DNA from: Mucilaginibacter conchicola
Lineage (GTDB): Bacteria > Bacteroidota > Bacteroidia > Sphingobacteriales > Sphingobacteriaceae
Direction: 5' to 3'
Length of the DNA stretch: 64,000 bases
Assembly: GCF_003432115.1 (NCBI RefSeq)
Contig: NZ_QWDC01000004.1
Span: 310,765 to 374,764, forward strand
Below the pieces are notes generated by a model. It was not told the origin of the DNA and did not search any database. It saw only the letters and a list, made by a program, of their open reading frames with translations. Both the position numbers and the translations under genes were made by a program. Below, in pieces: positions 1 to 8,439 of the stretch (position 1 is its first letter; each line of letters begins with the position of its first letter).

Positions 1-2
1 TT

Positions 3-752
3 GTTGCCTGGGAAAAAGAAGTAAGGGGGCGAATAATTGATCTGGCCCAGGTCTATTCTGGCTTGCCGAAAATGCAGAAGGCCGGGATTCTGGATAACAT
101 TTTTGAGGTCAACCAAAAGCTTACGAGGCTTATCGCTGTAAAGGCTTTTATCAGTCTGGTATTATTAAGCGGCGGTATCTACTTCTTCAGGAAGTTCCTG
201 AAAGCTACGAGCATGTCTTTTCTGAAACCGGCTTTAGCTACAATGGGGCTAATAGTTGTTTTTATTGCTGGCAAAGTTGTTTTCACCATAGCATTCACTA
301 CCCAGCCGGGTGCTACTTTTGTTAAGGTAGATGCAGATGCCAAATCCTTTAAAGATATCATCAGCAAGAATTTTCAGGGAAAAGTGGTGTACGTAGATTT
401 CTGGGGAACCACCTGCGGGCCATGTTTAGAAGAGTTTGACAATTTTACCCAACCGCTTAAAGAGCACTATAAAAACCGCAGCGATATAGCTTACCTGTAC
501 ATAGCAAATGGCAATAACTATTTATGGAAGAAACAGATAGTTAATCATAAAATAACCGGCAACCATTTATTTCTTGATTTGGATGAGTACAGCAAACTCT
601 ATCATCAGGCCGCACAAAACGATACGGCAGAAGTATTGATGCCGCACTATGTTATTGTAGATAAAACCGGCAAGATCACCGCGCCAGATGCCGCCCGCCC
701 AAGTGATTACACTGTTTTAGTGGGGCAATTGGATAAAGTGTTAGGGCAATGA
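3..752 (+). CDS. Membrane-anchored thioredoxin (TlpA/ResA-like) protein, 5' end cut by window edge
   Basis: The frame is open to the left edge, so the true start lies outside; the internal TTG at 63 is unconvincing. Counted from that TTG, two hydrophobic stretches (about residues 24-42 and 54-79) precede a thioredoxin-like domain with the redox motif CGPC at 118-121 (context DFWGTTCGPC) and the later 'PHYVIVDKTGKI' strand typical of TlpA folds. The family uses the two cysteines to reduce or oxidise disulfides; with the membrane segments in front, the domain probably faces the periplasm. The missing N-terminal part may hold another domain. No operon partner is visible downstream, where a repeat and a convergent gene follow. 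Confidence 0.75.
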   Translation, partial: VAWEKEVRGRIIDLAQVYSGLPKMQKAGILDNIFEVNQKLTRLIAVKAFISLVLLSGGIYFFRKFLKATSMSFLKPALATMGLIVVFIAGKVVFTIAFTTQPGATFVKVDADAKSFKDIISKNFQGKVVYVDFWGTTCGPCLEEFDNFTQPLKEHYKNRSDIAYLYIANGNNYLWKKQIVNHKITGNHLFLDLDEYSKLYHQAAQNDTAEVLMPHYVIVDKTGKITAPDAARPSDYTVLVGQLDKVLGQ

Positions 753-764
753 CAGAACAAAAAA

Positions 765-870
765 CCGTCATTGCGAGCGTAGCGTGGCAATCCCCGACTT
801 ACAGAGCGGCTATGCAAGTGCCTCTGTATATCGGGGATTGCCACGTCGCTGTCGCTCCTCGCAATGACGG
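765..870. repeat. Family A palindromic element (CATTGCGAG type), complete copy
   Basis: Imperfect inverted repeat. The left end reads ccgtcattgcgag and the right end ctcgcaatgacgg; inside these, 'gtggcaatcccc' pairs with 'ggggattgccac'. The centre is a short non-palindromic spacer. Related copies or halves lie at 24915-24952, 25813-25917, 48142-48234 and 63933 onward. It lies between convergent genes and is followed directly by a terminator hairpin. Two small ORFs that cross it are repeat translations, not genes. Confidence 0.85.
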
Positions 871-874
871 AAAT

Positions 875-904
875 AAAAAGGCCCTGCATTTGCAGGGCCT
901 TTTC
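875..904. terminator. Bidirectional intrinsic terminator
   Basis: The stem aaggccctgca / tgcagggcctt has a 2-nt loop, with an A-tract on the left and a T-tract on the right, so it can stop transcription both ways. It sits just past the stop of the minus-strand aldo/keto reductase and downstream of the thioredoxin-like gene. Confidence 0.8.
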
Positions 905-907
905 TCT

Positions 908-1939
908 TTAATAAAACTTCGGCAGAGGATTCAACTTAGTATCCTGGCGTTGGTGCCAGTATGGGTATATCGGGTCGCGGTCGCTGGCGGCATCAAGTTT
1001 CTTAACTTGCTCCGTGGTTAAGTTCCAGCCAACGGCATCAAGGTTTTGTTTTAGTTGTTCCTCGTTGCGGGCACCTATAATAATATTGGCAACGGTAGGG
1101 CGCTGTAACAACCAGTTGATAGAAACCTGTGCAACAGATTTACCGGTTTCCTCGGCTACTTCATCCAAAGCATCAACAATAGTATAAAGGCGTTCCAGGT
1201 CGGTTTCCGGGCCGTGGCTGCCACCCTGGGCGCGGCGGTTATCTTTAGGTAACTCTTGTCCGCGGCGGAATTTACCACCCAGTTGGCCTGATGCCAGCGG
1301 GCTCCAAACAATGGTGCTCACTTTTTGGTCGATACCCAGTGGCATTAGTTCCCATTCAAACTCGCGGTCTAATAACGAATAATAGGCCTGGTGTGCCACG
1401 TATTTAGCCCAGCCATAACGCTCAGATACCGACAGCGATTTCATCAAATGCCAGCCCGAGAAATTTGAGCAGGCAATGTAACGGATCTTACCATCGCTGA
1501 TTAAAGTGTCTAAAGTACGCAGCGTTTCTTCAACAGGCGTATTGCCGTCAAAGCCATGCAGGTGGAAGATATCTATATGATCTGTTTTTAAACGTTTAAG
1601 GCTATCCTCAACAGAGTTGATGAGGTGATAACGAGATGAGCTGAAATCGTTAGGCCCATCGCCCATGCGGAAGGTGGCTTTGGTTGAGATGAGTACACGG
1701 TTACGCAAGCCTTCTAAAGCCTGGCCCAGTATCTCCTCAGATACGCCGCGCGAGTAAACGTTGGCTGTATCAAAGAAATTTACACCGGCATCAAGGCAAA
1801 GGTGAACCAGCTTTTTAGCATCCTCTAATTGCGTATTGCCCCAGGCTTTAAAAAAGTCGCCCTGACCGCCAAAAGTTGCTGTTCCGAAACTAAGAACGGG
1901 TACATTAAGGCCCGAGCCTCCTAATTGTCTGTATTCCAT
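908..1939 (-). CDS. Aldo/keto reductase
   Basis: A 343-residue (alpha/beta)8-barrel oxidoreductase that would use NADPH to reduce aldehydes or ketones in the cytoplasm. The catalytic tetrad is visible as D57, Y62, K87 and a histidine in the FHLHGF segment (126-128). The C-terminal 'IIIGARNEEQLKQN' cofactor-binding segment is also present. Length fits the YajO/IolS-like AKR families. It starts at ATG 1939, is transcribed alone, and ends at the terminator at 875-904. The substrate cannot be told from sequence. Confidence 0.92.
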   Translation of the reverse strand: MEYRQLGGSGLNVPVLSFGTATFGGQGDFFKAWGNTQLEDAKKLVHLCLDAGVNFFDTANVYSRGVSEEILGQALEGLRNRVLISTKATFRMGDGPNDFSSSRYHLINSVEDSLKRLKTDHIDIFHLHGFDGNTPVEETLRTLDTLISDGKIRYIACSNFSGWHLMKSLSVSERYGWAKYVAHQAYYSLLDREFEWELMPLGIDQKVSTIVWSPLASGQLGGKFRRGQELPKDNRRAQGGSHGPETDLERLYTIVDALDEVAEETGKSVAQVSINWLLQRPTVANIIIGARNEEQLKQNLDAVGWNLTTEQVKKLDAASDRDPIYPYWHQRQDTKLNPLPKFY

Positions 1940-2123
1940 TTTTATGAGTTTTTATAGTAAATGTTTGATGATCTGTGAACCATCGCCGCCAAATCTCGGG
2001 CATATCGGCTAACAAAATATCATGCTAATACCATAAAGTGTAATTGAGTTTGGCCTCGTTTAAGGTTAGCACAAATAAAGTCGGTATAAAAACATAATTT
2101 CGCTGCCAATAGTTACATCTATT

Positions 2124-2888
2124 ATGGCAAAAATAGCATTAATAACAGGTGCCACCGCCGGTATAGGCGAGGCCTGCGCACATACCTTCGCTCAGCATGG
2201 TTATGATCTGATACTTACCGGCAGGCGTTTGGAGAGGTTGGAGAAGCTGGCGCATCACCTTAATGATAAGTATAACGTAGAAATAGCGGTATCATCTTTC
2301 GATGTACGTAACCGCGAAGAAGTGGTACGCAGCCTGGATAGCCTGCCATCAAAATGGCGCGCGGTTGATGTGCTGGTGAACAACGCCGGCCTAAGCCAGG
2401 GACTGGATCCCATCAACTCGGGCAGTTATGAGGACTGGGACACCATGATAGATACCAACGTTAAAGGCCTGCTGTATGTTAGCCGTGTAGTATCAAACTG
2501 GATGATCACCAACGGCCGCGGGCATATCGTAAACCTGGGTTCAATTGCCGGTAAAGAGGTTTATCCTAACGGGAACGTTTACTGTGCCAGCAAACATGCC
2601 GTTGATGCCTTAACAAAAGGCATGCGTATAGATCTACTGCAGCACGGTATTAAAGTAACCGCAGTGCATCCCGGTATGGTAGAGACTGAATTTTCTGAAG
2701 TACGCTTTAAAGGCGATAAAGACCGCGCCAAAAAGGTGTACGAAGGTTTTGAACCACTAAAAGCCGAAGATATTGCTGACACCATCTGGTTTGTAGCATC
2801 GCGCCCGGCACACGTTAACATTAATGATATATTAATAATGCCAACCGCGCAAGCCACGGCAACTAATGTGATAAAGAAGAATACATAA
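2124..2888 (+). CDS. Short-chain dehydrogenase/reductase (YdfG-like)
   Basis: A 254-residue classical SDR. The Rossmann nucleotide motif TGATAGIG is at 8-15 and NNAG at 86-89. The catalytic residues are S140, Y153 and K157 (YCASK). 'TGRRLERLEK' after the second strand suggests NADP preference. The family includes YdfG-type 3-hydroxy acid and serine dehydrogenases; the sequence looks closest to those, but the substrate is inferred only. It is a single gene followed by a family B repeat. Confidence 0.9.
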   Translation: MAKIALITGATAGIGEACAHTFAQHGYDLILTGRRLERLEKLAHHLNDKYNVEIAVSSFDVRNREEVVRSLDSLPSKWRAVDVLVNNAGLSQGLDPINSGSYEDWDTMIDTNVKGLLYVSRVVSNWMITNGRGHIVNLGSIAGKEVYPNGNVYCASKHAVDALTKGMRIDLLQHGIKVTAVHPGMVETEFSEVRFKGDKDRAKKVYEGFEPLKAEDIADTIWFVASRPAHVNINDILIMPTAQATATNVIKKNT

Positions 2889-2900
2889 TATTATATAATA

Positions 2901-2999
2901 TGTCATTTCGAACGACAGTGAGAAATCCTGTTAGATAAGACAAGCAGTGTGCTTAGCATTAACAACAAGATTTCTCCTCGTACCTCGTTCGAAATGACA
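2901..2999. repeat. Family B palindromic element (CATTTCGAAC type), gene-less copy
   Basis: The inverted ends are tgtcatttcgaacga and tcgttcgaaatgaca, extended inward by 'gagaaatc' against 'gatttctc'. About 40 nt lie between the arms and no ORF is present. The same ends bound the 420-bp unit at 44654-45073 that carries a GIY-YIG nuclease gene, so this copy looks like its short, non-coding relative. Confidence 0.85.
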
Positions 3000-3054
3000 A
3001 TCGGGGTTTCAAAATCACTAATTCACTCATTCAACAACTCACTCATTAAATAAA

Positions 3055-3504
3055 ATGTCACTCATCACCCAAATAGACCAGGATATTAAACAAGCCATGC
3101 TAAGCAAACAGGCCGACAGGCTGCGTGGCCTTCGCGCTATTAAATCGGCTTTGTTACTGGCTAAAACCGAAAAAGGCGCTGCCGAAGAATTGACGCAGGA
3201 AGCAGAAATTAAAGTGTTGCAGAAACTCATCAAACAACGTAAAGAATCTGCAGATATCTACAAAACACAGGGTCGCGAAGACTTATACGATATTGAGATG
3301 GCCGAGATGTATGTAATAGAGCCTTATCTCCCACAGCAAATGAGCCGTTTCGAGATAGAAGGTTACATACAGGAAGTGATATCGCGCCTGGGCGTAACTT
3401 CAGTAAAAGATATGGGCCGCGTTATGGGCGTAGCCAATAAAGAGCTTGCGGGCCGTGCCGATGGCAAAACTGTATCTGAGGTAGTTAAACAACTTTTAGG
3501 TTAA
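3055..3504 (+). CDS. GatB/YqeY domain protein
   Basis: A 149-residue helical protein spanning the whole YqeY family: the N-terminal 'LITQIDQDIKQAM' and 'RGLRAIKSALLLA' helices, then the C-terminal domain 'MGRVMGVANKELAGRADG' that resembles the tail of the GatB amidotransferase subunit. The family is linked to tRNA-dependent amidation by similarity, but a catalytic role is not established. Here it stands alone between a repeat element and an alpha/beta hydrolase operon. ATG at 3055 is preceded by an AT-rich leader without a clear ribosome-binding site, as usual here. Confidence 0.9.
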   Translation: MSLITQIDQDIKQAMLSKQADRLRGLRAIKSALLLAKTEKGAAEELTQEAEIKVLQKLIKQRKESADIYKTQGREDLYDIEMAEMYVIEPYLPQQMSRFEIEGYIQEVISRLGVTSVKDMGRVMGVANKELAGRADGKTVSEVVKQLLG

Positions 3505-3628
3505 TACAACCGTATTAATTGTATATAAAAGGTGTAAACTATTTTTATAATTATAATTTTACAACAAATAGGGCGGTTTAAAATTGCCGCCTTAAGGTAT
3601 TATTTAGCAGAACTTACACACAATTTAT

Positions 3629-4390
3629 ATGGAGCTGGTGCTTAGAGAAGAACACGGATTTAGCTATATCGAAGTTGGCGAAGGCGAACCGCTTTTGCTT
3701 TTGCACGGTTTGATGGGCGCGCTAAGTAACTGGCATGATGTTGTTGAGCAATTTAGCAAAGAGTACAAGGTTTTGATCCCTATGCTGCCAATTTATGATC
3801 TGCCGATATTAACTACCGGCGTAAGGGCGCTATCAAAATTTGTACACAAGTTCATCAAGTTTAAAAAGTTAAAAAACGTTACGTTGCTGGGCAACTCGCT
3901 TGGTGGCCACGTAGGTTTAATATATGTATTGGCGCATCCGGGTTATGTAAAAGCTTTGGTGTTAACCGGTAGTTCGGGTTTGTATGAAAATGCTTTTGGT
4001 GGCTCGTTCCCGCGCCGCGAGAGTAAAGATTTTGTACGCGAGAAAGTACAGTTCACCTTTTACGACCCGGCCATAGCAACTGATGAACTGGTTGACGAAG
4101 TTTTTGAGACCATTAATGATAGAGCAAAGGTGATTCGCATACTGGCCATGGCAAAATCGGCCATTAGGCATAACATGAAAGATGATCTGCGTAAAATTAC
4201 CATGCCGGTTTGCCTGATATGGGGCCGCGATGATAAAATTACCCCGCCTGAGGTGGCTGTTGAGTTTAACCAACTAATGCCAAACTCTGAGCTGCACTGG
4301 ATAGATAAATGTGGCCATGCGCCAATGATGGAACGCCCGGTAGAGTTTAACGAATACCTTAAAGCGTTTTTAGAGAAACAAAAAAGATAA
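3629..4390 (+). CDS. Alpha/beta hydrolase
   Basis: A 253-residue alpha/beta hydrolase fold. The oxyanion HG dipeptide is in 'LLLLHGLMG'. The nucleophile elbow GNSLGG has S90, the acid is D201 or D202 in 'WGRDDKITP', and the catalytic histidine is H230 (KCGHAP). Substrate unknown; the fold covers esterases, C-C hydrolases and haloalkane or epoxide enzymes. It ends 3 nt before the CBS-domain gene and probably heads a run of hydrolase, CBS protein, nadK and DUF6089, all within a few bases of each other. Confidence 0.88.
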   Translation: MELVLREEHGFSYIEVGEGEPLLLLHGLMGALSNWHDVVEQFSKEYKVLIPMLPIYDLPILTTGVRALSKFVHKFIKFKKLKNVTLLGNSLGGHVGLIYVLAHPGYVKALVLTGSSGLYENAFGGSFPRRESKDFVREKVQFTFYDPAIATDELVDEVFETINDRAKVIRILAMAKSAIRHNMKDDLRKITMPVCLIWGRDDKITPPEVAVEFNQLMPNSELHWIDKCGHAPMMERPVEFNEYLKAFLEKQKR

Positions 4391-4393
4391 CAA

Positions 4394-5056
4394 ATGCGTG
4401 CAATTGAGCTGATAGAAGACGCCATACCGCCGGTACATACTTCTGATAGTATTCAGAAAGTGTTTGACCGCATGGCAGAGTTTCGCGTTAGCCACATGCC
4501 AATTGTAAACGAAGATCAGTTTCTGGGCCTCGTAAGCGAGGATGATCTGGTTGAGGAGCCCGATTATAATACCCCGATAGGTGCGCTGGCATTATCGCTG
4601 GTGAACCCTTACGTGGTAGAGGAACAACATATTTACGATGTTATCCGCTTGTTTTATGAGCAGCAGCTTACGGTAGTGCCGGTACTCAACCAAAAGAAAG
4701 AGTACCAGGGCCTTATTAGCATTAATTGCCTTGCGGCATATTTTGCTAAACTTACCTCATCATCAGAACCGGGTGGCATTATCGTGTTAGAAGTTGATAT
4801 CAAGAACAACTCGCTGGCGCACATGTCGCAGGTGGTAGAGTCTGATAATGCGCAGATCCTTAGCTCATACACGCGCACCTTTCCCGATTCAACCCGAATG
4901 GAAGTTACCCTTAAAGTAAACAAACAGGATATATCCGGTATCCTCTCAACTTTTCAGCGCTATAACTACGAGGTAAAGGCAACATTCAACTTTACCGATA
5001 ACAACAACAACTCCATGGATAGGTACGACTCATTGATGAACTACCTCAATTTATAA
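4394..5056 (+). CDS. CBS-domain protein with C-terminal ACT-like region
   Basis: A 220-residue protein. Two CBS motifs (about 12-55 and 70-125) form a Bateman pair that typically binds adenine nucleotides. A C-terminal stretch of about 80 residues ('IIVLEVDIKNNSLAHMSQVV' region) looks like an ACT-type small-molecule domain. No enzymatic domain is present, so a regulatory or sensing role is likely. It lies 3 nt after the hydrolase and 9 nt before NAD kinase; this placement next to nadK is common in Sphingobacteriaceae, which suggests but does not prove a link to NAD(P) metabolism. Confidence 0.85.
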   Translation: MRAIELIEDAIPPVHTSDSIQKVFDRMAEFRVSHMPIVNEDQFLGLVSEDDLVEEPDYNTPIGALALSLVNPYVVEEQHIYDVIRLFYEQQLTVVPVLNQKKEYQGLISINCLAAYFAKLTSSSEPGGIIVLEVDIKNNSLAHMSQVVESDNAQILSSYTRTFPDSTRMEVTLKVNKQDISGILSTFQRYNYEVKATFNFTDNNNNSMDRYDSLMNYLNL

Positions 5057-5065
5057 AAACCGCAA

Positions 5066-5947
5066 ATGAAAATAGCAGTTTACGGCAGGCAGTTTAACGA
5101 TGCATCGATATTCCCATACATACGCCAGGTGTTTGATACGCTGGTGCAGCATAACGTAGAGGTTTGCATCCACCCGCAGCTTAACGAGAACCTGCAGGGC
5201 AATATAGATACATCGGCCTTTACAGTTTTAAATTGCGATTCGGCATTAAAAGGCCATATAGATATTTTTCTAACCCTTGGTGGCGACGGTACCCTGCTGG
5301 ATATGGTTACCGTAGTGCGCGACAGCGGCATTCCTGTTATTGGTATCAACTTTGGCCGTTTGGGTTTTTTGGCCAGTATCAACAAAAGCGACATTGCGGC
5401 AGCAATACATGCCGTGGTAAATGGCGAGTACACGTTGGATAGCCGCGAACTGCTGGTAATAGATTCTGACGAGAAAGTTTTTGGCGATAACAACTTCGCC
5501 CTTAATGATGTCACCATCCACAAGCGCGACGACTCGGCCATGATCACCTCGCACGTAGCATTAAACGGCGAGTTCTTAAACTCATACTGGGGCGATGGTA
5601 TCATCGTATCAACTTCAACGGGCTCAACGGCTTATTCGCTTAGCTGTAATGGTCCTATTATTTTCCCGCAGTCAAATAGCCTGGCGCTAACGCCTGTTGC
5701 CCCGCATAACTTAAATGTGAGGCCTGTAGTACTGCCAGATACCAGCACCATATCTATTGATGTGGATTATCGTGGTAACAACTACATTGTATCATGCGAT
5801 AGCCGCACGGCTATTGTTGATAAGCCTATGCAATTCAGGGTTTACAAAGCCGATTTTAAGCTTAACCTCATCAGGCTTAATAATGAAAGTTATTTATCTA
5901 CGTTAAGGAAAAAGTTATTATGGGGATTAGACGCCCGTAATTATTAA
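5066..5947 (+). CDS. nadK: NAD kinase
   Basis: Phosphorylates NAD to NADP in the cytoplasm. The 293-residue protein has the family's GGDGT motif at 72-76 (context FLTLGGDGTLLDM), followed by 'GINFGRLGFLA' and the NAD-binding 'STGSTAYSLSCNGPI' segment. Length and motif order match bacterial NadK. It follows the CBS gene by 9 nt and precedes the DUF6089 gene by 9 nt, so it is probably co-transcribed with them. Confidence 0.95.
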   Translation: MKIAVYGRQFNDASIFPYIRQVFDTLVQHNVEVCIHPQLNENLQGNIDTSAFTVLNCDSALKGHIDIFLTLGGDGTLLDMVTVVRDSGIPVIGINFGRLGFLASINKSDIAAAIHAVVNGEYTLDSRELLVIDSDEKVFGDNNFALNDVTIHKRDDSAMITSHVALNGEFLNSYWGDGIIVSTSTGSTAYSLSCNGPIIFPQSNSLALTPVAPHNLNVRPVVLPDTSTISIDVDYRGNNYIVSCDSRTAIVDKPMQFRVYKADFKLNLIRLNNESYLSTLRKKLLWGLDARNY

Positions 5948-5956
5948 CTTTACCTA

Positions 5957-6730
5957 ATGCCTAAATACTTTACTGTATTACTTTTAATGCTTTTAAGCTT
6001 TACTGTACGCGCCCAAACCTGGGAAGTTGGCGGTAGTGTAGGCGCATCTGCATATATAGGCGATCTGAATACCAATAACATTTTTAAGCCGAGCGGGGCT
6101 TACGGAGGTGTTTTTGTAAAACGCAACTTTGACAGGTATCTTGGCCTGCGCCTTAATTTTATTTATGGCGAAATAGCCGCCGATGACAGCAAATCGAGCA
6201 TTGAGCAATTTAGAGAACGTAACCTTAGCTTTTCCGATCAACTGAAAGAATTGAGTTTAACGCTCGATTTTAACTTTATGAGCTACATACCGGAAGCCGG
6301 TAAAAATAAATATACACCTTACGTATTCCTGGGGGCGGGCGTAACTTCGTATGCCCCGCGCACAATCTACAATTACCGCGAGGTTAGCCTTCGTAACCTT
6401 AAAACAGAAGGTACTGCTTATGGTACAAGAACCGTTGTTGTGCCTTTTGGTGCCGGTTTTAAATATAACATAGGCGGCAAATGGACACTGGGTGCCGAGC
6501 TGGGTTACCGTTATACCAATACCGATTTTTTGGATGATGTAAGCGGCGTTTACAAAGCTTTCCCTACGCCAAACAGTGCTTCGGCACGTTTGGCTGATAG
6601 ATCGCGTGAAGTGGGGGCAGGCCCGGCAATTGTAGGATCGCAACGCGGCGATTTTAATCCTAAAGATTTTTATGGTTTCTTTGGCCTTACCCTTTCATAC
6701 ACTTTTATTACCTCTAAGTGTTATTATTAA
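5957..6730 (+). CDS. Outer-membrane beta-barrel protein, DUF6089-like
   Basis: A 257-residue protein with a signal peptide (cleavage after VRAQ, about residue 20). The body is rich in alternating hydrophobic and aromatic beta-strands ('YLGLRLNFIYGE', 'YTPYVFLGAGVTSY', 'FYGFFGLTLSYTF'). I assign it to DUF6089 from its look and position: in Bacteroidota such a barrel usually sits between nadK and uppS-bamA, as here. Function is not known; the neighbourhood suggests envelope assembly or structure. It is the last gene of the hydrolase-CBS-nadK run. Confidence 0.78.
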   Translation: MPKYFTVLLLMLLSFTVRAQTWEVGGSVGASAYIGDLNTNNIFKPSGAYGGVFVKRNFDRYLGLRLNFIYGEIAADDSKSSIEQFRERNLSFSDQLKELSLTLDFNFMSYIPEAGKNKYTPYVFLGAGVTSYAPRTIYNYREVSLRNLKTEGTAYGTRTVVVPFGAGFKYNIGGKWTLGAELGYRYTNTDFLDDVSGVYKAFPTPNSASARLADRSREVGAGPAIVGSQRGDFNPKDFYGFFGLTLSYTFITSKCYY

Positions 6731-6768
6731 AATAAGTGATGGATAAGTAAGATATAAACAAAATTAAA

Positions 6769-6799
6769 TTTTGTTTATTGAAACAAAACGGTATATTTA
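6769..6799 (+). promoter_or_regulatory. Candidate Bacteroidota promoter for exbD
   Basis: A TTTTG box at 6769-6773 is followed after 18 nt by TATATTTA at 6792-6799. This resembles the Bacteroidota -33/-7 pair (TTTG and TAnnTTTG) with one mismatch in the last base. It lies 49 nt upstream of the ExbD start and suggests that gene has its own transcript. Confidence 0.5.
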
Positions 6800-6848
6800 T
6801 CGGTATGATAATTAAATAACCAATTATTAACCTTTAAACTATATCGCC

Positions 6849-7367
6849 ATGGCCGAGTTAAATTCCACCCCACAAAAAAGCGGTAACAAAGTACGCGCAA
6901 GGAAATCAGTCCCAAGGGTTGATCTTACCGCAATGGTTGATCTGGCGTTTTTGCTGATCACCTTTTTTATGCTCACAACTACATTAAGTAAACCCAAGGC
7001 TATGAATGTTGTAATGCCGGTAGGAGATAGTAGCCCCGTGCCGCAATCGCGCACCATGACCATTTGCCTGGGTAAAGATGGTAAGGCACTATGGTACCTG
7101 GGCGAGGCTACACATCCTTTAATAGCAGCTACTACAACCAATTATAGTAAAAGCGGCTTGCGCCGTGCTATAAGTGAAACCCGCCAATGGGTTTTAAAAA
7201 CTACCGGCAAAAGTATGATAGTGGTGATAAAACCCGCCGAAACATCGGTTTACGGAGACCTGGTGAATACACTTGACGAGATGAACATCAATAACATACA
7301 GCAGTTTGCTTTGGCTACAATTGATAAAACAGATATTGATATGCTGAAAGCTAAACAGGCATTCTGA
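6849..7367 (+). CDS. ExbD/TolR-family biopolymer transport protein
   Basis: A 172-residue protein with one N-terminal membrane segment (about 28-46) carrying the membrane aspartate D31 (MVDLAFLLITFF). That residue is conserved in ExbD/TolR, where it carries protons that power TonB or Tol. A periplasmic domain of about 120 residues follows. No exbB/tolQ or tonB lies beside it, so it is an orphan here and must pair with partners encoded elsewhere. It sits between the DUF6089 gene and uppS with its own likely promoter and terminator. Confidence 0.88.
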   Translation: MAELNSTPQKSGNKVRARKSVPRVDLTAMVDLAFLLITFFMLTTTLSKPKAMNVVMPVGDSSPVPQSRTMTICLGKDGKALWYLGEATHPLIAATTTNYSKSGLRRAISETRQWVLKTTGKSMIVVIKPAETSVYGDLVNTLDEMNINNIQQFALATIDKTDIDMLKAKQAF

Positions 7368-7393
7368 AGATTTTTTTACCTAAACCATGTGTG

Positions 7394-7428
7394 AGGCGCT
7401 GCGGCTGTAAGGTTGCGGCGCTTTTTTT
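7394..7428 (+). terminator. Intrinsic terminator after exbD
   Basis: The G/C-rich stem gcgctgcggc / gttgcggcgc (with G-U pairs) is followed by a run of seven T. It lies 27 nt after the exbD stop. Confidence 0.65.
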
Positions 7429-7522
7429 ATACACTATATTAAAAGCTGATTAACAGCGCCAAAGTTAAAAATGGGGGATATTTCTTTTTTAACGCATACT
7501 AAAATAATACAAACTAAGTTTT

Positions 7523-7530
7523 TACCTTTG
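7523..7530 (+). promoter_or_regulatory. -7 box (TACCTTTG) upstream of uppS
   Basis: An exact TAnnTTTG match 107 nt before the chosen uppS ATG. No convincing -33 TTTG was seen at the usual distance. Confidence 0.45.
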
Positions 7531-7637
7531 TCACCTGAAAAAAATAACATAAGTTATTGAGTGCTTTATTGCAACAAAATGGCAATTGGGCAAAAGGTAC
7601 ATCAGCATAAACGGTGCTGCAAAAAACCGTTAAGCAA

Positions 7638-8378
7638 ATGAGTTATAAAGACCAGATAGATCTTCAGAAATTACCCCGCCACATAGCCGTTATTATGGAT
7701 GGTAACGGGCGCTGGGCAAAAGGAAAGGGCAAGCTAAGGGTTTTTGGTCATCATAACGGGGTATTATCTGTTCGTGATGTGGTTGAGGCCGCCGGCGAGT
7801 TAGGGGTGGAGTATCTTACACTTTATACCTTTAGCGCCGAGAACTGGAACCGCCCCAAGCTTGAAGTTACTGCCATTATGGAGCTTTTGATATCAACCCT
7901 AAATAAGGAGATAGCAAAGCTTATGAACAATAATGTACGCCTTAACGCCATTGGCGACCTAAGTAAACTGCCGGGCAAATGCCATAGAGAGCTGCTGGCT
8001 GCTATTGAAAAAACATCGGTAAATACAGGTTTGGTGCTTACACTGGCGTTAAGCTACAGCTCGCGCGATGAGATAGTGCACGCTGCGCAGCAACTGGCAG
8101 CCAAAGTGCAAAGCGGCGAATTACAGCCGCAGGATATTAACGAACAATTGTTTGAGGATAATTTATACACCGGCGGTATGCCCAACCCCGAGCTTTTAAT
8201 AAGAACGAGTGGGGAGTACCGTATAAGTAATTATTTACTTTGGCAGATAGCCTACGCCGAGCTGTATTTTACACAAAAGCTATGGCCCGATTTTAGGCGC
8301 GAAGACCTGTTTGAGGCCATTTTAGACTACCAGAAACGTGAACGCAGATTTGGCAAAACCAGTGAACAAGTAAATTAA
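7638..8378 (+). CDS. uppS: Isoprenyl transferase (undecaprenyl diphosphate synthase)
   Basis: Makes the C55 lipid carrier precursor by cis-condensing isopentenyl diphosphate units. The catalytic motif MDGNGRW sits at 20-26 with D21 as key aspartate. 'LTLYTFSAENWNRP' and the C-terminal 'LLIRTSGEYRISNYLLWQIAYAE' family signature (shortened here to its core, RTSGEYRISN) are present. I start at ATG 7638; the longer frame from GTG 7614 adds eight residues that do not match the family. It heads the envelope block uppS-bamA-ompH-ompH, a standard Bacteroidota order. Confidence 0.95.
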   Translation: MSYKDQIDLQKLPRHIAVIMDGNGRWAKGKGKLRVFGHHNGVLSVRDVVEAAGELGVEYLTLYTFSAENWNRPKLEVTAIMELLISTLNKEIAKLMNNNVRLNAIGDLSKLPGKCHRELLAAIEKTSVNTGLVLTLALSYSSRDEIVHAAQQLAAKVQSGELQPQDINEQLFEDNLYTGGMPNPELLIRTSGEYRISNYLLWQIAYAELYFTQKLWPDFRREDLFEAILDYQKRERRFGKTSEQVN

Positions 8379-8439
8379 ATTTACTTTTAACAAATTTTAA
8401 CAACTGTATAAATTATTTTTAGCCCACTAAAATATTCGG

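Noticed and set aside
749-1021. Plus-strand frame of about 90 codons and the minus-strand frame at 707-889
   Set aside because: Both translate the family A repeat and the terminator, and overlap the end of the aldo/keto reductase gene. No family features.
5080-5604. Long minus-strand frame inside nadK
   Set aside because: It is a shadow of nadK codon use, with no signal or family features. The same holds for other long antisense frames such as 13560-14105 and 59546-59947.
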